From the NCBI GenBank assembly GCA_011800805.1, contig MPNW01000129.1:38044-102043 (forward strand): 64,000 nucleotides of DNA, written 5' to 3'. The notes under the pieces were generated by a model. The model saw only the letters and a list, made by a program, of their open reading frames with translations. It did no database searches and was not told the DNA's origin. Positions within the stretch are counted from its first letter, which is position 1, and every line of letters starts with the position of its first letter. The stretch is from Hirudo medicinalis. Lineage: Eukaryota > Annelida > Clitellata > Hirudinida > Hirudinidae. Position numbers and translations under genes: made by a program. Below, piece by piece: positions 13,229-26,600 of this stretch.

Positions 13229-16200
13229 CTACTTGTCATTTGAATCAACATCGCTCATAGCAGATTTATCGGTTTTATCAATTTTCTTGCCAAAACTGAA
13301 TAATTTGCAAATGTTTAACTTGTCATTTTAAGAAGATTCTCATATTATTGAAATCCTTGGCAATATTTTAATACCTAATAAATATTTGTTTATTTTTAAT
13401 CTGAATCTGAAAATCAATTTCACTAAAACGTCTAAATAAATTTCCGTCCCTTCTTAAATCAATTTTTGGTTTATTTCTATTTTTCTTCTTTTCTTAAAAA
13501 TCTTTACCAAAAACAAACATGATGATCTCATCTAACTAATTCTTTGTAAAGTGATGCAAAATCAATAACATTACTTTCAATGATTGCACATGGTGTTCGC
13601 AACCCAGCCTGCACCGCCAGGGAGCGCCCTCGGGTAGGGGCGCTATATAAATGGTAGATCGATTAAAATTTCTTCACATCCTGCTCGGAAACTTAAAGCA
13701 CTCAAAAGATCGGGTAAATACAAACTAATATCCAAAAACAAAACGTACAAAGTTAAGTGCACGTAAACAGTAACAAAAAAGAATTATAATAATTCTCAAT
13801 GGAAATAAAAACAAAAAAGAACCAGCCTCATGAGAACTCCAAATAATGTCAATCCTAAGAAAACTATCAGAATATTGTACACTAAATTCTGTGCCGGGGA
13901 ATATTCGGCACTCGTATTTTCTGTTAATTAATCACTAAATATGTAAGATTTTCAGAAATTATTTAAAAAAAATATTATAGTATTAATCTAATTATTCAAC
14001 AATAACTCTAAACTTAAAATAAAACCTAACATATGGAGGAACCCTTCAAAAGACCCCAAATTATAGAATCATCTTACAGAATCTTTCCTACAGAGTGTTG
14101 GACAGAATTAATGTCACATTTTCAGGTTTCATTTGATTTATGATTACAATTATTATCATCATTATTAATGTTACAATTATTAGAGAGGCAATAATTATTA
14201 TAATAATAATTAAAAATATTTGCAGTAATTTTACTTAGGCACACATCGGCAGCCAATTGTCGATGTTCCTCGTGGCAAATGCAAGAGAATGAGCCGTTCA
14301 TGTTAAGACACATGGAAGTCCTGTTGTCACAAGCTTCAAACATGCACTCGTCAATATCTTTACATAAGAATTACAAGGTATGTATAAATAGTCAAGTATT
14401 TTTATTGAATTTGTAACAGCCTTTTTACCCTCGCAGAATTCCAGATCATTCTGCCAATATCCTTCATTACACAAACACTGATAAGATTTACTTTTGATGC
14501 TGTAATAGCAAAAAGAACTGGGAATGTGTTTACAAGGATGTGAGGCACACGGATGACTTGGTGTGCTTGTTCTTCTTGTGCTTGTGTTCTTCACCATTCC
14601 CGGTATTTCTAAAATTTGTTTCTTAAGGATTTTCTATTCAAATCAACAAGTTTTCATTTTCCACACCTTATAAGGTATTCGCGGTTTGCTCAATATCAAA
14701 GCCTTTCATAATTCGAATACTATCTAATCCTAAAGTTATCTTAACTACTTAACCAGCCAAATAAATAATTAGAATTGATTAATTAATAATATTAAAAAAA
14801 TCGTTTAGTTAATTAGTTAACAAAAAGTTACACATTTAATCATGACCTCACCTAGGCAGGCATGTTTGGATAATGTTGTGTAACCAGGTCTGCATTTGCA
14901 ATCATAATCACCTAATTTATTTTCACAGGTAGAACTTTCGGTGTTGCAGGGATTACCCAAACATTCATCAATGTCTAAGCAAAAATTCGACTTGTTTTTA
15001 TTGCAAATTCACTGATGATTACATCACTAACATTGCAAAAGGACAGCCCAAAGGGATGTGTTCCCGCTGATGGCTGCCAGTGCCAACGAAAATAACTTAA
15101 TGCCGAATTTTACAAATAAAAGTAAAAAATGAAGAAAATAGTCACACGCCAATGTGAAAACAAAGAAAACCACAAAAGAACTTGATCAAAATTTTAAATA
15201 AAAATATGATTTTTAAGAGCATTTGAAGATGGATATGGACTTAGAGGATATAATGTTGACGAGAATCGAAGAAAATATGCTAGGGCCAGAGCACATCAAT
15301 GAAATTTTTTGAGCGAACTATTAAGAGAACTTGCTTGAATATATGCGTATTTTTTTTTTAAATTAGAATTAAGATTTGGCTTGGAAATTCATTACTGTAC
15401 ATAGTGGAATTTGTTCCACTGAAAGTCCTTAAAAGTATCTAAGTACGTATTTAAAACTTCTAATTGACATGCATTTAATTCAAAAGAACATTGTTTTAAG
15501 CATTGCAGGACATGTGAAGAAACTGATAAAGTCAATCAAAGCAATGAGAAATTCTCAATCAATCAATACATTTTTACCTTGGCATATCAGTCCTTTTAGC
15601 TGGAAACCTGTTTTACACGCGCAATAATGTGAACCTATTGTGTTTACACACGTTGAAGACGCTTCCTCACACGAGTCAAATATGCATTCATTAATATCTG
15701 GAAATAAATACATTTGGCCACATAAGAGTTACGTAACAAAGGTATTAAATTATCTGAATAGGCTCACAGATTCACATTCAATTCTGGGTTGGTAAAAAAA
15801 AAAGTAAATTTTACTGAAGTAAATTTTAAAATCACTAAACAAAGATAACTAAATAACACCTTGTGCAATCTGTGAATGTTGTTTTGAATGTTATTAGCAT
15901 AACGAATAATTAATAACAACAACAGTTACTACCTACGCAAGTATTACTTGTTTCAACGTCCCAGAAACCCTCGACACAATAGCAATAGTGTAAATGGATT
16001 TTCGTGTTGTACAGGCAAGTGGTGTGATGCTCATCTTTACACGGATCGGAACTGATGCAGATATCGTTCCGAATAGCTTTCATTTCTAAAATAATTGTAT
16101 GACCTTTTATTGTGATGTATGTCGTCTTCATACTCATCTTTTACAGAATATCAAGTATCTATCTCATCAAACAAACAAACAAATAAGCAAACAAACAAGT

Positions 16201-19200
16201 AATCTCTTAAAATAAACTTATTTGAAATGTTACCTCTCTCAATGCAATGTTCACCAATGTAGCCATCTTTACAACCACCTTGACAAACTCCGTATTCATC
16301 CCACGATCGAGCACAATGAAATAACTTGGAACACGGTAATGTTGACGGTTTATTTTTATAACAAGCTGTAATTTGTTTATTAAAAACATTAATTGAAATA
16401 AAAAAATCAAATCGTAATACTTTCCAGTTGTAATAATAACTTAATAATCATTTATATTCAACAATGTTATTACTTCCGTAGACAGACCAGAGATTAGTTC
16501 CACCACAGTAACTATTGGGATCTCCAGAACATGGAGTGTTGCACAACTCAAACCTTACAAATGAGAACTTGGAATTGTCATTGATGCAGGCACAGGAATT
16601 GCCATTCTTTTAAGTAGTTCAAGTAATGTATTTGAATTTTTTATTTGTTCGCAAAATTATCTGCAAAAGTCTATATTGAATGGTAGTTTTAGACATGATG
16701 TGAACTTTCGTAAAATTTGTCGTTAACAAAGGTTAATGAATATTTAAATATAATTGATGAATTTATATATAAATTATATGACATAGTAGAAGAATAAATA
16801 TGAATTATTGTAGTAAAATGTTACGCAGAGAAATACGATTAGAAATATTTTATAAGGATTTGGCATTTAGAAGCTTACTTTTAGTATCGCAAAGTAACTG
16901 CCTTCGCACCTTTGAAGGCATTTGACGACGGTCATATCACCACTTTGTTCATCACTGGCATGGTCTTCACTTACACACCCGATGTAATAGGGCAGCTGAA
17001 CTTGCACTGAATTGTTTAAAGTTTTATATAAACGGTTTATGAATCTTCTCAATAAAGGCAATAAGTTTATGGTTTAGTTGTTTATAAATCATTGGATATC
17101 CATAAATGTAAAAGAAACTGAAAAAAATTTAAATTCAAATGATAAACATTCAAAGATCAAATATTTTTGACCCCTGAATGGAAAATTGCCCTTGTGTCAC
17201 CCATCCATAAGTCCTACTACATTTCCTGAAAACCACAAACCAATATCGATAACTGCAAATTGCTCCAGAATGATGGAGAAAATAATCAACAAATCCCTAA
17301 TTCTACACCTTACACACCACAACCTAATTGATAACAACCAACACGGCTTCATTTCAGCAAGATCAACTTTAACCAATATTCTTGAATGCATCCAGCAATG
17401 GAGTGACACCATTCAGAACAAACAAAATATGGATACCATTTATTGGGATTTTCGTAAGGCCGTTGACTCTGTCTCTCATGTTAAATTAATGAACAAATTA
17501 TCTGCATGTGGTCTTGGTAGCAACGCGAGAAGACTGCTTAGGGACTTTCTTAATTCAAGGACTCAGAGAGTTGCCATCAATGGCATTATTTCCGACGAAA
17601 TCCCAGTCACCAATGGAGTTCCTCAGGGTAGTGTTTTAGGGACGACCCTATTTCTACTCTATATAAATGACCTGCCAAATTTATTTCTAAACTCCGACAC
17701 TACCTGTAAACTCTTTGATGATGATGTGAAACTTTATAATCAGTCCCCAACTCAGTTACAAAATTCACTTGATAAGATATCGGAATGGAGCGTCAAATGG
17801 CAATTGCAACTTGCTCCTGAAAAACTTTATTTTCAACTCAAATTTGTGCATTTCTGTTTTCTTAAGTTTACTTGGTCATGTAAGAGGTCGAATGACCCTT
17901 TGACCGAAGTTGATAATAAATAAATTAAAATAAATAATTAAAATACATTCATCAAATAATATTCTCATTAAGATTTAGTGAGTAAAACTCAACCTAAAAA
18001 CACTGAATATGTTTCGTCTCCTCCACAATTGTACTCGGAAGTACTACAAGGAGTGCTGCATCGTGCATCCGGTTGCATATCGCCCATATCGATGTTATTT
18101 CCGCAATTACACATTTCTCCCTTAAAGTTTTTTAAATATATTACAAAGCCTTTATCCATTCCAGCTTTATTGAGATTTAAATTGCACCTGTAAAGCTGCG
18201 TAAGTGAAAGATCTGGTCGAACAATGTTCTCCGCACATTTGAAAGTTGGAAATCATCCTTTTCTCCGTAATTGGAAATTTATCAAAACATCCACGATAAA
18301 TCATTACTAACTCACCGGGTTCTCCTGAAGCTAGAATGTATTAAACAAATTATTACTCCAAAATTATAAATAAGATATTTCGAACCAAAATAAAATTTAC
18401 AAATAATTATATTTAAATAATATTATATATTTATTTGTTACATTTATCCCATTATTGGTAATAGATGTATTTATAAATTTCAGTTGCGATTACAAATAAA
18501 GCATTTCACATACCCAAACTGAGCACCTCTAATTCTGCAAGATAAAAAGGTATCATAATAAATTTGAGGCTAATTTTGTTGGTAGCCATTCTAGGCGATT
18601 CGCAGTTCACTCTCATTCCTTGAAAGACAACATTCCTTTTCTTTACATATTGTCCGCAATAGACTTCAGAGACACGATGAGAACTAACAGAAAAGGAGCT
18701 TCCATATCTTATTTTACCTGGATTTATTCGCAGGTACAAGTACGCAAATAATAACAACAAAGTGCGGTAAAACGAAATTCCATATAAATAAATAAATAAT
18801 CAATTTCAAAAATTGGAAATTGGATTCAACTCCATTTAAAAAACAAACCGTTTGTAAGCAATTCCCCACCGAACAGCACCACAGCATAAACTTGATAGAA
18901 TTCATCGAATTCATACGACAAATCCCTGCCAGGACACAGTTGCTCAATTGTACTTGCTAGTCTATATCGATTACCATCGACTACTTTTACCGAGCTGTAC
19001 TCAGTCAAACAAGAAGTTAACTTTTGCTTCAAGATCACATTGACGCATGTTATTTCTGCAGAAAATTAAAGTTACATTTAACAGTAAACACCACCTAAGA
19101 AGTAGAACTATTAACCAGCTTTAAAAAAAAAAAACTTTATAAGTTTTGACAATTGAATTATTAAAAATATATTATAAGCACCTCCTAATAATGTTAACCA

Positions 19201-19215
19201 CACGATGAGATACAT
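13229..19215 (-). CDS. Gene G: lectin-like / WSC / EGF single-pass membrane protein
   Basis: Fifteen exons: 19182-19215 (signal peptide MYLIVWLTLLG), 18849-19055 and 18514-18717 (F5/8C-like domain, ends ELEVLSLG), 18188-18324 and 17994-18120 (WSC1), 16879-17006 and 16474-16606 (WSC2, ends CGGTNLWSVYG), 16234-16365 (six-Cys module SWDEYGVCQGGCKDGYIG), 15933-16085 (EGF), 15578-15697 and 14852-14974 (two cbEGFs), 14429-14608 (Thr/Ser linker plus EGF), 14235-14357 (cbEGF), 13827-13920 (membrane helix VYNILIVFLGLTLFGVL) and 13229-13295 (tail FGKKIDKTDKSAMSD). Phases fit throughout. The membrane exon appears to use a GC donor. It is the richest member in cbEGFs (three). A reverse-transcriptase fragment sits antisense in the intron between WSC1 and WSC2. 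Likely a cell-surface, possibly carbohydrate-binding, receptor; ligand unknown. Confidence 0.8.
13587..13670 (+). repeat. SINE-like repeat family copy
   Basis: Starts near GTTCGCAACCCAGCCTG, then CCAGGGAGCGCC, GGGGCGCTATATAAATGG and TAGATCGATTAAAA. The same ordered blocks recur at 44030-44135, 48228-48301, 60680-60728 and 63778-63905. It lies in the last intron of gene G. Confidence 0.75.
17165..17923 (+). mobile_element. Non-LTR retrotransposon reverse transcriptase fragment
   Basis: Reads WKIALVSPIHK, then after a frameshift HKPISITANCSRMMEKII, QHGFISARSTLTNI, the degraded palm motif YWDFRKAVDSV (usual YLDFSKAFDSV), NGVPQGSVLG and FDDDVKLYN (usual FADDxKLY). These are the ordered RT motifs of Jockey/CR1-like LINEs. 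No endonuclease, ORF1 or 3' end is recognisable, and similarity stops near LAPEK at about 17826. The core catalytic Ala-Asp-Asp has become Asp-Asp-Asp. It is a dead, truncated copy, antisense in the intron of gene G between WSC1 and WSC2. Confidence 0.9.
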
Positions 19216-19235
19216 CGCTTTTTCTCAGTTGTATT

Positions 19236-19254
19236 GTTTATAAACAAAGCGTCA
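19236..19254 (-). promoter_or_regulatory. Conserved proximal block of gene G
   Basis: In minus sense TGACG (19250-19254) precedes GTTTATAAAC (19236-19245), 21 bases before the ATG. The same arrangement occurs in front of every other array gene. Confidence 0.55.
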
Positions 19255-20542
19255 AAACAGTGCCATAACAACATCTTGAAATAACAATTTATTATTTTTT
19301 TAATTATTTTTTATACGTGGTCTAAAAAGTCAACAAGCGTAATAAAGCTTGGAAAATGGAATAAGGCACGTCAGTGATTGGCAAAATGAGACTGGTCGGA
19401 AGTTATGCGGAGTTGAGGATGAGAATATCAATGCTTGTTTCATTATATCCAATATTTAGGAAATATTTTACTATTATTGCAACCAGGGGCGCCCTTAGGG
19501 GGACAGAGGGACAATTTAATTCGTAAAATGTAACCCAAGGCATTTGTATACAATTGAAATCTGAAGCAGTAATAGTAAGGAAAATTGAATGCCTTTTGTG
19601 TTTTTGTGCATTTCACTCACTTTCTGCAATACTTCTTTCTTCCACATTTTCCTCCCAATTTCCCCCATTTTCTACTCCTCTTCTGAGTTCTTTGAAAACT
19701 TAAACTTGCCTCACCAATTTTTCATCATACATTCGTGACAATCAACAAAGATTTCTCATTTAATAATGAATTGTCAGGTTATCAACTCTATATTTATATC
19801 CAAGTAGATAATTCATTGAACACCCGATCGCTTTTGTGTATGTTCATATTCAGTATTACGAGTTTCTAAATCCTATATCTTTGCAACTTTAATGAGAGTT
19901 CATTGCTTAGAATGAAGCTTTTAAAATGACATTAGCAATAAAAACATTAGATGTATCAGATACAAGTGGATTTAAGCCACATTTATATTTGAAACCACAA
20001 TTTGTTGACAATTCAGTTTGATGTTTAATAAATAAATAAATAAATAATTCATTCGATAAATGTTCAAAATGTCAAATGTGTGATGTCAGTCGCTAAATTT
20101 CCAGTACCTGATTCAAAAATTAAATGAAACCGTTATCAAACTGACATTAATAAATTGTGATTTGGGGCTCCCTTAGCTTTGAAGTTTTAAAATTTCATTG
20201 TCTTTATATAATAAATAATTCAGGTCAAGTAAGAGCAATATTTAGAGGAGATATAAAAATGTTCCAGTTTTTTGGAATATCAAAATCAAAATGAACTTAT
20301 AGCATGCTGCTTTCGCCAATATTATTTACATATTCTCTTAGCCGTTCTCTTAATTGTTAAATTATGTGCTGCGGAAGTTCATATCCGGTTCAGGGTCTTG
20401 GCACCTCTTGCTTCCAAAACAATGTACCAGGCATCTACGTATTCTTGTATGATTAGATTTGGTAAAAATTGGAACCATTTGAAAGGATCAGACTTAACTT
20501 TGCACCAAATTAATTGCTTGTTCATCAAAAGTTGCGCCTGCT
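19255..20542. other. Spacer between genes F and G
   Basis: AT-rich intergenic DNA of about 1.3 kb. The only distinctive piece is GGGGCGCCCTTAGGGGGAC near 19490, a GC-rich palindromic motif typical of transposon ends. No gene is seen. Confidence 0.6.
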
Positions 20543-23313
20543 TCACAATATTCTATAGCTTCAGCACTTGTTCTAAATAACTTATAATTTGTAATTCAAG
20601 TATAAATGCAGATGATTGACCAACCATAAGAACGCCGCCAAAATTGGTGCCAACAATAACAAAAGAAGAAAGAAGTACTGTACATATGTGCGAAAATAGT
20701 CATTATCATGTAAGGTCCCATTTTCTGAAAAGAAAAAAACTTAATCATCCTAAAGTCAACCAAATTTAGAAATAGAAACTTCAAAACCAGACCGATATAT
20801 AAAAAGTGAAAGGGGGTATTTTATTATATATTTTCTCTAAAAATCCGACCCAATCCTTCAACTTCCACTGCTTTATTGAAGTGAAAGGCCAAAAAGACAC
20901 AACGAAAAAGTAATGAACGGATTTTATGGATTTCTAAAGCTTAAAGATAAGAGTTAGTGCTAAACTGACTTTTCATTATTAAGAATATAAGATTATTAGG
21001 AATGATATGACATGAAAAGTTTTTTGAAGGTCTTACCCACGCATTGGAACTCAGTAACTTGATAGTAATTTGCTCTGCATATGCACCTGTAGCCACCTGG
21101 CGTATTTTCGCACGAAGAAGAAACATTGTTACACAGTTCGTATTTGCATTCGTCAATGTCTACTCCATAAAGTACATAAAATTTCAATAAAACATATTTA
21201 GATTAACTTATTTAATTCAATTCGTTTTGCAACATATTGAAAAATCACCATCACAGGTGTCATCTTCATTCTCCCAGTAACCATAATCACATATGCATCG
21301 ATATAAATTTGCCTTTTTGTTGTAATAACACACGGAGTTGGGTTTATTCCTACAATTGAGGTAACTTGCACAGCGTCCACTGGATAACAGTTCTTCTAAA
21401 TTTGATAAATTTCGATAACTTTAGATAATTAACAACTCAAAGTCTTAAAATGAAATCTGGCTTAATAATAAGGAAGACTTGAATTACAATATTGAAGATT
21501 TCCCAGCATAAAATATCGAAGTTAATGCCTTAACTGCTTTCTAGTTCCTAAATTAAACCAAATCCAGATCAACAAGCCCAAGTGCAAAATATGCATGCCT
21601 TGACAAACATAAGCAGTCAACTTCAGGTGACCAGGTTTACAAATGCAGGTGTAAGATCCTAATGTATTCTTGCAGAAAGTTGTTTTGTTATCACAAGCAC
21701 CATATTTGCATTCATCGATGTCTACAACGAGACAGACAAATGTAACCATTCAATAAATAGTTACTCAAAAAGATTTAAGATATTTGTCATAAGATGCCTT
21801 CGCATTTTTCAGGGTCGCGGATGTTCCAGTAGCCGTTTATGCAGGAACAGCTGTAGTTAGTTACTAAGCTGAAGACACAAACGGAATTCGATTGATTTTT
21901 GCACAGGTCGTGAGGAATGCACTCTCCTACTTCTTGCAATTCTGACTTTTGTCCTAAAATAGTTCAGCCAAATTTTGCTTCAGCATAAAAAGGTTCAATA
22001 TCGGATCGAGACATGTATGAGCAACATTAAAAAATAATTGCATGACAGATATTAATTTATTAGAAGTTGGCAATTAGAATGAGGTAAAAGGGTTTTAACT
22101 TTATAGTTTTAGAAACTTACAACTTTTTTAAGCGCTGTAAATCAGAAAAAAAAAAGCTTCGATCAGCCACATTATCTCGTTTTGTTGTAAACTCAATGTC
22201 TTATTTGTATGCAACCTTAGACTATCAGAAAACAAACATTTTGTGAGCCACCAAACGAACAAATACCCTTTTCAATGCAATGTTCACCAACGTAGCCATC
22301 TTCACAACCACCTTGACAAACTCCGTATTCATCCCACGATCGAGCACAATGAAATAACTTTGAACACGGAAGCGCTTCGTTAATCGCTTCGGATAAACAA
22401 GCTAATTAATACAAATAACATTGATTTGATAAATATTATTAATTGCAACAAAAGAAGGATTTAAACAGTCTACAATCGCGCCGCAATAACTATTTGTACA
22501 ATGAACTAGATTTTATTACTTCCGTAAACAGACCAGTGATTAGATCCTCCGCAATAATTGTAAGGATCTCCAGAGCATGGAGTGTTGCACAAATCAACAC
22601 TTACGAACGAAAATGTCGAACTCTCGTTGACACACGCACAATGTTTGCCATGCTTTAAATTGATTAAACCAATAGTTATCGAGTTTTAATTGTTTTGAGT
22701 CAACGAACGATGTAACATCATCAACAACTCATGTAACATCAAATAACATCACGCTTATCTGCCATCCATCCTTTTAACCTTATGATCTTTTTTTACCATT
22801 GTGCTATGCATAAGTTAATTATACAGAAGCTGGAATGATGGCCAAGTGACGTGCAAAAGCCATCTCAGACGACTTCTGGTACCTAACTCCATCCTTAACT
22901 CTAACCCTGTCCTACCCTACCCTACCCTACCTCATGACACTGGAAATCTCTGTCGAACTCACAAAAATCGTTGCCTATGAGTTGGCATTTGCCCATCACT
23001 TCTCTAACCGCAAGTGGTGTACATTAAGAACTATTACATTCCATGATTAGGAAATAACAATCAGAACTCAGCACAAAGCGATTATATTCAAATCACATTA
23101 AAAAATATGTTTGTGATGTTTATAGAATGATGATAATTTACCCTCATCACAGCAAAATAACTGTTATCACACAATTGAAGGCATTTAGCAGCAGTCATAT
23201 CATCATTCTCTTCTACAATGCTATGAGTTCCATCGCTACATCCCTTGCAGTAAGGTAATTGCACCAAATCTATATTAAGAGATATTATTATTTGCTGTTT
23301 TATTATTAATATT

Positions 23314-23345
<32 letters not shown>

Positions 23346-23602
23346 GACTTATTTCATAATAATACGATAAATATTTGGCAAGACAGTTTTTAAGACAGTA
23401 AGACAGATGACAAGCTCGTCACTAACTGAGGTACACAGAGTGCATCTCAATGCCACCACATTTATATTCCTGCGAAGAAGGACAAGAAATATTACAATAT
23501 TCAACAGGAAGAGCAGTGGCTCCATTAAGATTGTTTCTGCAATGACATTTCCCTTCCTAAAATATATATTTGTGTTATTATAACAATATATTATGTCAAT
23601 GT

Positions 23603-23635
<33 letters not shown>

Positions 23636-26600
23636 GACGATAGATATTTTAAATTTAATTCGCATTTGTAATCGCAACAAATTTCGTTAACAACGCTCAA
23701 TCGTGAAAAGAATGCAGGAAGCACTGAGATTTGGAAGGCATTAGATCATAACATGTATCGTTAGGTTCTTAGTTCCGAAAATATTACCTCAAATCTGAAG
23801 CCTGGACACAACTTTATTTTTATGAAAAACTTTTTTAAAAATAAGCCGTCATACAAAAAGGATACTATTTAAAAATACCTTTGTTAAATTAACAATTTTG
23901 CGGTTAGCATATAAAATTTAAAAAAGCCATCCATTTATGACGTCCACACGGAGAGGGGAGGGAGGGGTCAGAACAAAGCGGATGCTTATGGACGGTTATT
24001 CTTATTACGGGTTAACCCCCCGGTTAGCAGAATGTGGACGTCCACAAAAGCAATAACCGCAGTAAAAATATAGTAAAATAAAGCTACTTTTTTTTAACAA
24101 ATCGACCCATAAATTGCGAGTGAGAACTTATAAATTTTAAACCTAGATGTCGTGAGGGGGCCTCACTCTCAGCTTGCGTTGTCTTATCGTGGACTCGTGA
24201 TATCCGTATGGGCATGGAAGGGCATGGAGGGTCATTGTATCGGCCTTCAAATTAGGGAGATGGATGTGCACTTTACGTTGCAGGTGTATGGACGTCCACA
24301 AAGGGGGGTGAGGAGACAGGGGGTGCACAAATCCAGTTTTCGTGTGGACGTCATGTATGGATAGCCTGTCAGTGACGTGACATTTGTTAATTTTATTTCT
24401 GGAATTATTTTATGGCGCGGATGTATGTGCGTGCGTGATGGAGCTGTTTGATGTGTTTTAATCGTCTGCGTGACGCCGCGCGTTGGAATGACGAATGAAG
24501 GAATGAAGGAAATAATCCTCTCCTCACGAGCAATGACAATTCGCACACAGAAACAACTCAACGACACGGCTAAGTTTAAATCTGCTAATGGTTTCAAGAC
24601 CTCAGCGTCTAAATCACAAGCAGTTTTATTTACCAATAGCAGGGTCAAGGGGAGCGAGGCCAATATCAGACTTCGTATCGGCAAGGAAATAATCCTCTCC
24701 GACGGCCACCTTCTTAGGTATTATCCTAGATGCAAGACTAAATTGGTCTGCTCAGGCAGAAGCTGTCAGAATCCGTTGCATCAAACGCCTCAACGCACTT
24801 AGAGCCATTTCGGGGAGCTCAAGGGATGCAAACAAATCCAGCCTGTTACAAGTCCACAGGGTCACCATCCGCTCTCTCCTTGACTAAGGCTGCGAAGTGA
24901 ATGACCGAGGGTGCAAACACATCAAGGACGTCTGTAACAAGATCCAGTATCAAGCATTGAAGATCTGTTATGGTGGCATGAAGGGAGCGAGTGCCTCGTC
25001 TCTGCTAGTGGAATGCAGTGAGCTTTCTCTAGACCTGCGTCGAGAAGCTCATGGCAAACCTCATGATGAAGAAAAAAGGAATCTCCATTCCAGAGACAAT
25101 TGAGTGACAATCCCTTCTTCCGAGAGATCTCTAAGAGACATTGTAGAGGAGGCTCCAACAACTTCCCCTTAGAAACTGAAGATGCCAGAGATCGACACCT
25201 CGAACCTCTCCGTAGCAGCCGACTCCCTCTGAGGATGCTCATTGCAAGGGAGAAAATCGAGGATCTCCAAGGAAACCTTCTCTGCTACAAAGACGCCTCC
25301 AAGACCTTGGATGACAGGACCGGAATTGGAATATTCATTCCAGCGAAGCAAGTCGATATCAGCCTAGGACGTCAAGTCACAACTGCATAAGTTCGACCGA
25401 ACTAGCAAGTATTGAGGACTGTTTACTTTTTTTTTTTAATTTTACCATGTGAAGGACTCCTATCAATGGAGAACTTCAATGTAGTCATTTTCAGCTATTC
25501 TCTTAGCGCCGTACAGGCACTAAAGGATTGCAACTATAACGATCGAGACATCTAAAAAACTCTCTCTGATTTCAGAAATTCAAGAAGGAAGAAAAGTCAC
25601 TCTCGCCTGGGTTCCTGCCCATATTGGAATTCTTGTCAATGAAAAGGTTGATACTCTAGCAAAAACCGCCACTACCAGGGAGCAGATAAGCAGATGGATT
25701 CCAGCGTCTATCAAGGATGTCAAAAGGTCTGTAGCCCGCAACATCATCCAAGCTCCATTACAAGACAATAGAGAAACTTGCATCGACGAAGAGCAAATTC
25801 CAATGTGTCTCAAGGAGGAAGGAGACCCTAATCTCCAGACTCCGTCTTGGAAACTGTGCTCTGAATCGGTGCTTGTTTCTTATGAAGCGCCATCCAAATG
25901 TGAAGTTTGCACTCAGGAGGTTGAAACTGTCTTTCACTTCATCATGGAATGTTCGGCCCAATCAGTCCTGAGAGAAAAAATACGCCTTAAAACAAATCTA
26001 ACCGAGATAATCCCATGCTAAACAATCCAGCAATTATGGACTTCATATGATACAGATGGGTTTGTGAAAAGCGGACACTATTAATTAAATAATATGCATT
26101 ATTTTAATCAAACATATTTTAAAACTGACTTTTAAAATATGTTTATTCTTCTAACAATTTTTTTTTGTTATCGATATCACTGACTAACAAGTCCAAATCA
26201 TCTCAGTTATACAAGGGACTTTAATAAAATAAAAAAAATAAAAACAGAGGGAGAGGCTGCGCAGCAGTTAGAGCGAGAGAGCGAGTGGAAGTTGATGTAG
26301 CTTGAGTGAAGAAAGCAGACGAGTTTGAGTTAGCGTGTGGGGCGGGATATAAATCGATTGTGTTTTGCTTTATTTTATTTTGTTTTTCTTCGTTTAAAAT
26401 ACATTTTATTTCGATAACTCTTGAGTTATGAGATGCTTTTCAATCCAGCTCCATTAAATAAGACAGATAATCGCTAGAGGAGAGTCAAGAATCTGAAGAA
26501 ATGGTCCCTATCAGAAAGTATTTTTTCTTTAGTTTTTATCATTGCAGTTGACAAGACATGGCAGTCACATTATTGTATAGACATAAATTATAAACTTTGC

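Noticed and set aside
20272..20580. 102-codon plus-strand ORF opposite the 3' end of gene F
   Set aside because: No recognisable domain, no splice support, and it overlaps spacer and last-exon sequence of gene F on the other strand.
24247..24684. 145-codon minus-strand ORF
   Set aside because: Antisense to the inverted-repeat element and LINE fragment; no coding similarity on this strand.
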